Source of the DNA: Oscheius dolichura
Lineage: Eukaryota > Nematoda > Chromadorea > Rhabditida > Rhabditidae
Assembly: GCA_932521035.1 (NCBI GenBank)
Contig: OW051497.1
Span: forward strand, 9,672,001 to 9,736,000
Length of the DNA stretch: 64,000 bases
Direction: 5' to 3'
This document shows, piece after piece, positions 22,701-32,677 of this stretch (position 1 is its first letter; each line of letters opens with the position of its first letter). Made by a program: the position numbers and the translations under genes. The notes under the pieces are model-generated. The model made no database searches. It was not told the origin of the DNA and saw nothing but the letters and a program-made list of their open reading frames with translations.

Positions 22701-24779
22701 TTCATCCCTTTTGAAGTTCTTTTAATTGTAGGCTCTCTCTCCCACGCACCTTAGTACATCCTCTCTCCGCCCCACTTACTTCCTCAACTAAATTCAGGTC
22801 AATGTCTAGTTCTTTTGATTTCTTTCCTTGTCCGAACATTAAATTTGAAAAAGAACAGCTCGCAACGTATAAACCTGATGTAATTCATTTTAAATGGAAA
22901 TGTTTTTGCTTTTTAGCAAATTTCGTACCACATCTCGAATTTTCTCAAAAAAGTCATCGTTTATTGAGCAGCTGGCCCACCTAGATGAGCAAATGCCCGA
23001 TCTAGATCGATTTAACCTTTAGAATATTCGCATTTCGAGGCGTTTCCAATTAAAATGGATTATAACTGTAGTTCTTTTTCAAACACGTCAATTTCTCGTG
23101 AATTGTTAGGTTTATTCGCTCTATTTCTGTACTACTTTGTTAGCTACTGCTATAAAACATATTTTGGAAGCAAACGTTATATAGAAAAGGTCTAAGAACG
23201 ATTTTAAAGGAAGAAAACTCGAATAAAAACTTGAAATTGCGTTCAAATTTGTAATTCAGCCGCGGACTTGCTTCCGACTGCTTCCGAGCCGACATTGCGG
23301 TTGAACCGTTCAAATCAGTACCGAACTCTCTTTCTTTTATAGGAGAACCCTCGTGCCATTGGCAAACGTTGCTGTTGCTCTTAGTCCTTGGTGCAATTGG
23401 AAAGCACGCCTGTCACTTTGTTAACCTCTGCCTACATGCGGTCCCTTTCCACACGTGACCCCTTCCTACGTAGGAAGAAGGATCCGGTAGCTGTCTTGGC
23501 CTTTCTGTCACGGTTCCTATCCTCCTTGGTCTTTAATCCATGCTCATTTTCCGCCTTATTTCACTCAAATACCCTCTTATCCTTTATATTTTATTGCAGG
23601 TTAGTGGCAGAGCGACGTCTAAGATTGTTATGGTGAGCCGTCTAGGCCCGTTCACTTCCAACGACTGGATGAATCAAGAAGGTGAGAAGATTTGTCAGGA
23701 TATCGGGGTAGGGAGGAATACTATAATAAACAATAGCAGGCAGTGAGGGAAAGCGAGGATATAGAATATCAAATTTTTTCTCCAGTTCATTTTCCATATC
23801 TGCCTGTTCAGTCTCCCCACCTTGCCTTCCACGCGGCGAGTACTAGCTCACTTTAAGTCCCTTTAACCAAATGAAGTCTAACACGCCTCTCCGACTTTAG
23901 GCCTCTGGCAAAATATTGTGATGATACTTTAATGAGAGACTTGTTGGTCAGCTGACCTTCCTTCTCTATCCCGATTCCTTACCCTTCCGGTTCGAGATTT
24001 GTTTTGTCTCCTAGAAGGTTTTTGCACCGCGGGGGCAAGGAGAGACAATCGTGAAGTAAAAAAGTTAATGGAATATATGACACCATTCTGGTAAATGCCA
24101 CTCCGAGCAATCACATCATTTTGCCCATTTTGAAGGTTTTTTCTAACCACTTTAGCTATATCCAGCCTTCTTCCTCTCGTATTTTATCCCTTTTGGGTAG
24201 TCTTTTGCCTTCCGGAAAAGTATTTTCCTAGCTGCTTCTATACGTTTCTCTACCTGCCAGCCATTTCTCAGAGTCTCGTTTCTGTGTCTAATTGATACTG
24301 GAAAAATATAGAAAAGGGCTGGGACACCCGTAAACAAACAGTCTCTCTAATAAAATAATCTCGAGTGAAATGATTCAGACTTTAGAACCTTTTTGTATCG
24401 GCTTTTGATTTTTCTGCTTGTGATTGTTCTATGAGCATTTTGAGGTGGTCCTTATTATTTTTAATTTCCCCATTTTTACCTAATGGAAGTTACATCCACC
24501 TTTTGCTCTCCTAAGTCCGCTTGTATCCGGCAGTAACTCTTGCTACTGATTTCTCTCTCCATAACAAGTATGTACTATCTCAGTTGTTCTTGTACGGCCG
24601 TGGATATTTACTACTTGCTATTATTGTTTCCTGTTCGAAATGGACAGAAAAATAGATCCAAAAAGGTATGCTCCCACGAGCAATTGTGGGCTACCGGGCA
24701 GACACTTCTTCTCGGGTCGGGCATCAGGGGGTGGAGCGCTCCATTCTCCGACAGGTGCTAAAAATGACAGAAAAAACTA
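19756..24779. other. 5 kb gene-poor interval
   Basis: No secure gene on either strand. The best candidate is on minus between 20541 and 20020: a Pro-rich stretch (PPPQQPPSPP) and, in another frame, about 97 open codons ending at 20020. No splice that joins them was found, so it may be an exon remnant. The rest is AT-rich with T runs and short frames. This could be distal regulatory DNA or hold non-coding RNAs not visible by eye. Confidence 0.45.
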
Positions 24780-25072
24780 TTAAAGGGACTGTCAGGGACC
24801 TAAGAAGCTGACTGTAGATTTTCGCGGGGCTTTGAGAAAGCGCGGGAAATGAGTTTTTTTGTGTATGCGCAATTCGCACGTTTCTTCGTATTTTAAATTT
24901 TTATTTTGATTTCTTGACCTTACTTCCCATCAATAATAGAAGGCAGTACAAGAAAGCGCTAGAAAATACGAAGAAATACGCTAAAACGCTCAGCCAAGCG
25001 CGGAGGACGCTACTCGTTCCGTGCGCGCCGGGACCCGTGAACGCTATTATAGGTCCCTGACATTCCCTTTAA
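24780..25072. mobile_element. TTAA-flanked MITE, about 290 bp
   Basis: The left end TTAAAGGGACTGTCAGGGAC (24780) and right end GTCCCTGACATTCCCTTTAA (to 25072) are inverted repeats of about 22 bases with one mismatch. Both edges carry TTAA, the target duplicated by piggyBac-type elements. No coding capacity. Single ends of the same family are seen at 14514-14536 and about 40129-40148. Best read as a non-autonomous piggyBac-like MITE; no source transposase is in the window. It ends 83 bases upstream of the transporter gene's start codon. Confidence 0.8.
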
Positions 25073-25154
25073 CCAGGGAAAGGGAATATTGTGTAGAATG
25101 AGAAGCGGGACCTTTAGACATGTTTAATTTTAGAAACTCAAAGACGAAGAGACG

Positions 25155-28100
25155 ATGGCCAGAAAAAGCCGGCCCGAGAAGAGAGAGGACAGGCGCCTCA
25201 GCGTCAAGGAGCGACACCGCAATGAAAGCGACGTCAAGTTCTGGGTGTCCCAGACACAGGTATGAGCATTACTCTGCTAGAAATGGGGCAGTGATTGAGC
25301 ATCTTCAACGGCTACCCTTTAAACGAAATGCTTTTCAGCCATCGCGCCCCCAGGAGGCCGTACCCGCCCCGGCTAAAGAGGTCTACAACCCCTCCTCTTC
25401 AGCCGAGTCCGTCCAGAGCGAGGAGCTCCTTGAGGAACCAGTTCGCCTCGATGGCGGGTAATTTCAAAGTTTTAATGAAATATCTTATATATTTGCAGCT
25501 ACGCCTGGGTGATCGTGGGATTTTCATTCTTTTTGCATTTCATTGCGGATGGCTTGACGTTCTCTTTTGGATCTCTTTTTGCCGACATAGTCCATAAATT
25601 TGAAGTAAACCGATTCGTTGCTGGATTCATTGGTTCCCTTTTCCTTGCCGGCCCGTTGGCGTTTTCTCCTTTTGCAGGCATCATTGGAGACAATTTCGGC
25701 TCCAGGTATCGAAATATATTCTCAGCTCTTCAAACTTTTATTCAGAACACAACTTGCTGCCGGATTGTCCATCGCCTCATTTGGCATTGTGCTCGCCGGT
25801 CTTGGACTGTACTTTGTGGAGGTTTGGTTATTCGGTTTCGGATTTTCCCTCTTCTTGATGATTGGTAAGAAAACTTCTTCAGAATATTATGAAAATGACT
25901 TTAGGACTTGCTTTAATATACAACGGAGCAATCGTAATGATTAATCTGTATTTCAATGACAGGAAGAGCGGCTTGGCAACATCATTTGCGGTTTCGGGAA
26001 CCGGAGTCGGAACAATCACATTTCCCCTGCTTCACATACTGGTATGATATTCTTAAAATTAGTTTATCACAAAATTTTTTAGTATGATGACCTGTCACCG
26101 GACAATGCTGCTCTGTATATGATATTGACGGCACTAGGCTTGTGCTTGACGGCGCTGATCATTTGTATTTTCTTCATCAAGGACGTGGAGTGGACTTCCG
26201 ATGATATTGATTACAAGGTGGGCGTTCTTTTTATCTCTTTTACAGAATTTCATTTACAGAGAAGGTTGTTTGAGAAGAATTTGAGGAAATTGAATCGAGA
26301 GGTCGATGACAATGACTTCGAATTGGAAGATAATCCCAAAACTCTGAGAAGATGCCAGTCCCTACCGAATGCGAACAATATCACAGACATAAGAGGAAGT
26401 ATCATTGATCTGGGAACGAGCGTACAGGTCAGTTCTTCACCTTTTCTTAAACTGACCTTTTCAGAATATCCGGGAGACTGTGTCCATGACTAAACAGATC
26501 GAGCCCCCGCCGCAGAGAAGTCGCTCTGTCGGAACCTTCATGAAACGGAACCTCGCTGTAATACCGGAATACACCATGTTGAATGCAGACGACTTCAATC
26601 ATCTTGATCATCTTGACCTGCACGTGAGCTTGTCTTTATAACAAGAGCTACAACAAACGATTATAGCTTGGTCACAGCCCGTGTAATACTGTTCATGCAA
26701 CAAGACGGAGGATGCTTTCCAAGAATTCGATGAGCCTGGACTTCCTCCAGGATCAGGATGAGATTTCGGATGCCAAGCGGTAGGACGCTCCCTTTTTACA
26801 GTTACAGTGATACTTTAGGTTCTTCAGCGATTCAGAGGATGAGGAGGAAAGCGACGTCGGATCGGACTCTGCACTCTCAAATGACGGTGAATCCTCGGAA
26901 TCCGACTTATCAGACAAAGTGTTGGAAAAGAAGGAGGTACGCATTTAAAAAGCTTTTATAAGGAAAGTATCACAGAAAGCCCCTCTTGATGCCTCTGATA
27001 TTGCTAAAAAGGAAGCAGCAAAGCTCCTCCTCCGGCCATCGGTTGCGATGAACCAGGCTCCAGGCAGAGTCCTGGTTTCCCGTACAGCCTACAGGTAGAG
27101 TAAATTATCGTGCTGTTTACAATATTCTTCAGAGTTGTGACAAATACAAATATGTTGGCCCATCAAGGGAAGATGGCCTCTGCTCCTCACGTTTGCCCGA
27201 GAAAGAAGAACTGGCGCGATGATCCTTCAGTGATCCCGAAGACGTTGTCAGCCCTTGGCGAAGCCGCTAAACAGTTCCCAATCTATAAGAAGGCGTTTGC
27301 AAGCGACCGTGCGCTACGATTGTAAAGTTGCTTTCTCACTGTAACTATTTCCTTTTATTCAGCTTCGCCTTCAGCGTGACTCTTCTCTACCTGGTATTGG
27401 ATGTCCCCTACGTCTCGTTTTATGACCACGCCGTTGAAACGTTGAAATTGAGCAAAGCCCAAGGATCGGTGTTGACTTCTGTTATCGGTGCCTTCAGCTT
27501 GGTATCCACCCTGGCGATCGGAGTTTGCTCCCACAACCGGCGGTTCAAGGGCGTAAGAGCCTTGTCTTATTCCGAAAATAAACGAAGTTCAGATTATCTT
27601 CTCCTTCAACGGCTGCTCTATGTTCTTCCTTGGAGTCGCCACGTTCTTTGCTGCCATAGTCGTGCAGTTCAAATGGATCTGTGTGATTTGTGCCGTCCTA
27701 GGAACCTTCCTCTCGAGCAACTATGTCCTCCAGAGTGTGATGCTAACACACTTGTATCAGGATAATGTCAAGTTTTCCAAGACATATGCTATGGTCTCTA
27801 TGATGCAAGGAATCGCTACCGGTATCGGCCCTCCTTCTATCGGTATTACATTTTTCAAAAGTTTCGTAGAACTTCGAATTTTCAGGGTTCATCCGTGATT
27901 TTACCGGAGAATACACGATTGTTTACTACTTCTCGGCCGTTGTGCTTTTTATCTCTGGCTTGTGTTCCATTTATGCTGGTCATTTGGATGAGATTGGAGA
28001 TCGTGGAAATTCATTCTACAATGGATCCCCCGCATCTAACCGCTCGCCATCGAAAGCCTCGAAGAACGGCGATGTCCCGTTGCTGGAGGCTATTGTTTGA
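25155..28100 (+). CDS. SLC16-like monocarboxylate transporter (MFS)
   Basis: Fifteen exons with consistent phase give 780 aa. First exons: 25155-25259, 25339-25457, 25499-25705, 25746-25864, 25905-26041 and 26083-26217; last exon: 27886-28100. The family signature is DGGYAWVIVGFSFF at the first membrane segment. It is followed by a TM2 region ending GDNFGSR and a segment with YFNDRKSGLATSFAVSGTGVG, the mid-protein MCT pattern. Hydrophobic segments form an N-terminal six and a C-terminal six (from FFAFSVTLLYLVLDVPY). Between them is a cytosolic loop of about 270 residues with an acidic Ser-rich cluster (DSEDEEESDVGSD), far longer than in typical MCTs of 450-500 aa. The N-terminus is charged. 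Plasma-membrane transport of small carboxylates is expected; the substrate is unknown. A TTTTAG acceptor 22 bases before the ATG may be a trans-splice site. Confidence 0.85.
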
Positions 28101-28470
28101 ATAATAATCCGGTAAATTTGATTGTGTACAAAAAACGTGTAGAACAGTCCCCCGCCTTTATTACCTGACGGTTAACGTGATTTTATGTGTTATTTCCAGA
28201 ACAATAGTTATATTACTCCTCATATTGTAATCTAGGGTCTTATTTGCGAGTTTTCTGCAATAATGTTGTGAATTAAGATTACAGGCCGGTTCCAGACTTT
28301 CACCCAGAGATATATGACTTTTGTCCAAATGACGAATAAACTATTATGATGGCATGTTTATATTTGACGGGCATGGGAGTGGGAGAAGTGGGTACAGGAT
28401 TCTAGGCCCTCTCATAAGGTCGACTGGACTAGAGCAGCTTTATTGGACAAACAATATGTGAAAATTGAGA
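28101..28470. other. convergent 3' region, no gene seen
   Basis: Lies between the stops of the plus-strand transporter and the minus-strand homeobox gene. It holds their 3' UTRs; an AATAAA near 28336 (plus) is a possible polyadenylation signal. Confidence 0.5.
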
Positions 28471-28961
28471 TTAATTGTTTTTCATTTCCGGATATTCAAA
28501 ATATTTTCCCAATTCCATAGGCTGCTTGACATAGTGAGTATCTGTTTCTTGTCGTCTGAAAAATAACCCTACGGCGGGTGCAATGCGCCTCTACCTCCAT
28601 TTAGTTCTCCGATTCTGGAACCAAGTCTTGACCTGATTGTCCGTCATGCATAACTGCTCGGCTAGTTGGATGCGCTCCGTTTGGGTGATGTACTTCTGGA
28701 TCTTAAAGCGCTCTTCGAGCACAGCAACCTGATAGTTGCCTACTGGCTTTTGGATTGGAGTAAGGGTACCTGTCCTCGAGAGAAGCAGGTTCTCGTCTTT
28801 TTTGCCTCAATCTCCTTGTGATTCTGATATTCAGGAGATCTTTGTTGAGCATGCTGTCCCAGCTGATAGGCCTAGTGAGTCATCAAGGTTGAATATTACT
28901 GCTAACTTACGGGAATCTCCATAAGAGTAGAAATATTGAAAGACCCCCAGTTCTTTTGCAT
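28471..28961 (-). CDS. compact TLX/NKL-class homeodomain protein, 120 aa
   Basis: Four exons, 28961-28911, 28862-28770, 28728-28595 and 28555-28471, give 120 aa. Residues 8-14 (FNISTLM) fit the Eh1 motif F-x-I-x-x-I/L-L/M, which recruits Groucho corepressors. The homeodomain runs from about residue 38 ([11 protein letters not shown]) through [15 protein letters not shown] to the third helix [20 protein letters not shown], which closely matches the TLX/HOX11 class as remembered. A 22-residue tail follows. The very short N-terminus is unusual for TLX proteins, which are over 250 aa. A TTTTTTAG acceptor ten bases before the ATG supports this start through trans-splicing. Predicted nuclear DNA-binding repressor; class assignment is by eye. 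Confidence 0.8.
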
Positions 28962-29985
28962 AATTTATCTCTAAAAAACGGATGTTATGAGGAGGTGTAT
29001 TATCAGAATGTATACCAAAAAGAGAAGTGAAGAGGCTGTCGCGCTTGACACTGCAATTAGATGAGCCACCGGGAATTATAGTCCTCATTTGCCAGACAAA
29101 TACCCTTTATGATTGTCATTCTCCCTCAACAATCAAATGACACGATGAAAGGGGGATAAAACTGACAGCAGGCCAAAAGTTTCTTATGCATCTTTTTCAC
29201 CTTGCGCTAGTTTAGCTAACTGACCGGACTTTGGGTAAACAGAGCAGAAGCTTCAAACAAGCGCATAGCCAATGAATCAACACCGTGTGGCACTCGTTGT
29301 AGATATTTTCCAGCGTTTATTACTATTATTGCTCACGTTAAGCATATTTAGACCTACCGTTTTCCCTATTTGTGGAAGAGGGCTCCATTCTTAAGCTCTA
29401 TAACTCTTCCTCATTACTGGGGCGCATAGTTGGACCTCGTCTATTTTCTCCTTCATCATTCCTTTTACGTTTGCAGCTTCAAAACCAGTGGGTAATTAGC
29501 AAGATCGTTTTCTGACGAGACGGATGAAGATATAATTTTTGGAGAATCATTCTTGCATCTTCTTGCTGACAATTTATTGTACCGTCCCAGTTTTTGAAAG
29601 TGCCCAATAGAATGATTGCCCTAAGCCTGCAAAACTGACAAGCCATCACATTAAGCGTCTCCATTCCCAGTCCAAGTGCTTTCGCAGCTTTTTGCGCAAG
29701 GCTGCGCGCGTTTCGAGTGCTCGACAAGGGGTGCATCACTGTTTGTCCGTCTCTATTGTGACATCGGAATTCTTCTAACTAACCGGATCCGTCTTCTTCG
29801 TGCTTACATTACTCACACTGAGCTCTTCTCGTAGCTTCCGTGTGTTTTTCATCTTCCGATAGCCTCACAGAGAACTTTAGCCAAATGTTTTCTGTTAGTG
29901 ACCAGCTGTCGGGGAAAAAATAGTTTTACTACCCATTTGGTCATCTCAGAACAGATGGCAGCCCTTCTTTGCAACATTTTCTTCC
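28962..29985. other. divergent intergenic region, no secure gene
   Basis: Between the starts of the homeobox gene (minus) and the PH-GRAM gene (plus), so it should hold both promoters and perhaps a 5' exon of the latter. A minus-strand frame of 86 codons at 29479-29739 has no supporting splice context. Confidence 0.45.
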
Positions 29986-31089
29986 ATGGTGCCGTCGGTT
30001 TCAGCATTGTCGACTTGGGAAGACCAAGACTCCGCTGGGGAGCTGCAGCTCCTGAAGCGGCCGCGACCTCTTCCAAAATTTAAAGACGAGGAAAAATGTA
30101 TCTATGCACAATGGACTATAAAAGTTAGAATATCTCAATTGTATTATTAACGTTGATTTTTTAGGGCTTCTTCTATAAAAAGAGTGGGTTTCCTAAGTTT
30201 TCAATTAGAGGTCAAGCCAGAGTGCAGTACTCTACATTGATCATAAGTGGCGGGTTTCCTAAGTTCGATGTCCGGATTCCATTGGTAAGTACATCATACT
30301 TTCTGCTCTTCTAAGTGTTTATTTTCAGGTATCCATAGGATTCGTCGAATCAGAAAACCACGTTATTGACGTACGGGGATGCGACTACCGGATGCTGATC
30401 TTCGGTGTGGATAATGTTCAGGTAATATTTTTATACAGTTAATCTCATACCTATTATTGTTTCCCACTAAAATAGAATCGGGGTGGGTATGATAGGCGCG
30501 TCATCCCGTCCAGGAGAGAACACTTTTCGGAGACTTATCAATACAAACACACCAACAGCAACAATATCATGCCACTTTAATCAAAATGAAAGAGTTTCTT
30601 TTTATATAAGATATGGGAGAACCCTGGTTCCGAAACTAAGATATGGGAGAACCCTGGTTCCGAAACTCCCTCTCCTCGTTTATCTTTACTACTCTACCAA
30701 GGACAGCGGAGGTAGTTAGAAGTTGCGAGACATAGAAACCAGGCCTTGTTCTACCTTTGGTTGATAAAAAAGAAATAGTTGCCATAACACAGGGGCAAAA
30801 TTACCTATGAGCTTTTTATTTCGTATATTTTACCGTAAGTTCAAAAAGCCAGCACTGTGTGAAGAAAAAATGTGATTTGTTCAGACAATTCGTGACTGGC
30901 TGCGCTTTTTGATCATCCGTCAACGTGTGCCGCATTCTTTGATAGGGAAACCCTTTGAATGGCAGGTATTTTATCCAGGAAGAAGATTTATAGCCATCCA
31001 CCCCTTTTCAGGTACGTCCAGTGAAAAATGATCGCCAGTTGAAGATCTCTCGCTTTTCACCACTCAATTGCTTTCGTTTTATAAATTGA
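29986..31089 (+). CDS. PH-GRAM-only protein, myotubularin-like
   Basis: Five exons, 29986-30123, 30165-30284, 30329-30421, 30885-30965 and 31012-31089, all phase 0, give 169 aa and end just before AATAAA at about 31091. The region FDVRIPLVSIGFVE, then IDVRGCDYRMLIFGV, then TIRDWLRFLIIRQRVPHS lines up with the PH-GRAM domain of myotubularins (DVPLG-I-IE, I-CKD-RNL-F, RRD-FE-L...AFP). No phosphatase domain follows; the next gene is on the other strand. It could be a truncated duplicate or a stand-alone phosphoinositide-binding module. The start is the first in-frame ATG that gives an open exon, so an upstream exon is possible. The third intron (463 bases) is long and carries a perfect 30-base tandem duplication. 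Confidence 0.5.
30608..30667 (+). repeat. perfect 30-base tandem duplication
   Basis: Two adjacent identical copies (30608-30637 and 30638-30667) starting AAGATATGGGAGAACCCTGG and ending TTCCGAAACT. They lie in the long intron of the PH-GRAM gene. The identity indicates recent duplication. Confidence 0.9.
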
Positions 31090-31472
31090 AAATAAATATA
31101 TTTATTTTCTTCTTGTTGCACAAATTGTCACGTTTTTGGTTTTTGGGGAGGAGAGAGGAAAAGGCACACCATATATTGTCACACTCACACACAATAACTA
31201 CCCTTATGAAAGCTGGTTAACAACATCCTCTTAGAATAAAATAATAGATAAAATGGAAGAGACAAATATTGCTAACAATGGCTGGAATAGGAGGGGGAGT
31301 TACCTTATCACCAGACTTGATATTTGAGAGAGAAGTGGGAAATTTTGTACATATTACAATTGAGCGAAGATCAGATAAAGGGATAGGCAGTACACGAAGA
31401 GAAGCTTTGGTTGTACTTGAAACAGCAATAAGTTAAAATCTAGCATCTACAGGAGAGAAGGAGAGGGGAAGC
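31090..31472. other. convergent 3' region, no gene seen
   Basis: Between the PH-GRAM gene (plus) and the zinc-finger gene (minus). AATAAATATA right after the PH-GRAM stop is a likely polyadenylation signal. Confidence 0.5.
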
Positions 31473-32677
31473 TTAGACGAGGGCTTGTTCTTCCGCCACT
31501 TCCAGTTTGAACTCTTGCATGATGGGTGGCGCGAGATTCGAAATTAATCCACATATCGCCTCTGGTAACAAGCCCGCCCTTTTCAGAGCAGAGTCATCGG
31601 CGGTGCCATTCTGCATGTGGGTCTTCTTATGCCTCAAGAGGTTGTCCTTCCTGTTGAATCTATAATTCTTGGATAACTGTAAAAAGAGGGATAGATACTA
31701 CCGTTTATTGCAGAAGGGGCAGGTATGCGGACGCAGACCCGTGTGGATGAATTGATGCTTTTTTAGGAGAAATTTGTTGGCGAATCTTTTCTGGCAGTTG
31801 GAATGCTCACAGATGAAGGGCTTATCTGAAAATTGAACACTTGGTTTTTGGTATTTTTGTACAAAAGTCCTTATTAAGTGGCCTAGAATTGCGCGTTCCT
31901 CTCTCTGTTTCTCACTAAATTTATTGCGCGACAGACGACCTCAGTCAGTCAAGGGCGGGGTTGGAATCGTATCACTTCGCATCGCCCAACCTGAATGCGA
32001 TTATCATGTCGAACGAGTCAAATTAGACCGCAATTAATTGAGAGCACTAGAGATTTTTCTGGATAACTTCACGTTTTCCGTCCCTTTGAGATGGCAATCA
32101 ATTTGCAAAGGGTGAGCGCTCCCCTCCGTGGCAAAGAGGACGGTTTGAATGTCGACATTCGACTACAAAAGAAGGCAGAATGTCTCTGGGGTTGTCTATG
32201 GCATTCAATGAGCTGTATGACTGGAAAGGAGTCACCGTCCATTGACAGCCATTGACATTGGCTCTGAAGCAACTCACATGAAGCCTCAATCTCCGGCATA
32301 CTGTAGAAATAGGCAAAGCAAAAGTTAGACTAGTCTATTCGCGTTTCCCTCCGTTTAATTGTCACAAAATAACTCTAAAGATTTTCTCGATGGAAATCTG
32401 TCTCTGCGAGGGCGTGATAACTATCTAACTCCTCCCGTCGATGTTATCGAGGCGAGTTGAGGGCGTACGAGGTGACTTAAGGTCGCGCATAAATCTCGAT
32501 ACATATGAGGTGACCGAGAAACTATTACCATTTTTCACTCGGGGAGGACATACCTGAATCATTGTCGACGCTCATCTCCAAAAGGGGGAAATCATCTTTG
32601 ATCTCTTCTGACGGGGAAGGGGAGCTCTCGCCGTCTTCCATGTTCTCGTCCTTTTCTTCAATGGAATCCTGATGCAT
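31473..32677 (-). CDS. two-finger C2H2 zinc-finger protein, 144 aa
   Basis: Exons 32677-32554, 31825-31702 and 31659-31473 give 144 aa. The N-terminal 40 residues are acidic and Ser-rich (EEKDENMEDGESSPSPSEE). Finger 1 is C-EHSN-C...FANKFLLKKHQFIH with a wide four-residue Cys spacing. A TGLRPHTC linker leads to finger 2, CPFCNKRFNRKDNLLRHKKTH. The C-terminus is hydrophobic/acidic. It is probably a nuclear DNA-binding protein. The 728-base first intron is unusually long; it contains a possible 23-base mini-exon at 32274-32296 that breaks the frame and was left out. Two close fingers could recognise only about 6-7 bases unless the protein dimerises. Confidence 0.75.

Noticed and set aside
29849-30076. 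75-codon minus frame rich in Ala
   Set aside because: It is the antisense shadow of the first PH-GRAM gene exon.
32274-32296. 23-base mini-exon in the zinc-finger gene
   Set aside because: It has good borders but shifts the frame before the first finger; the direct join keeps phase.
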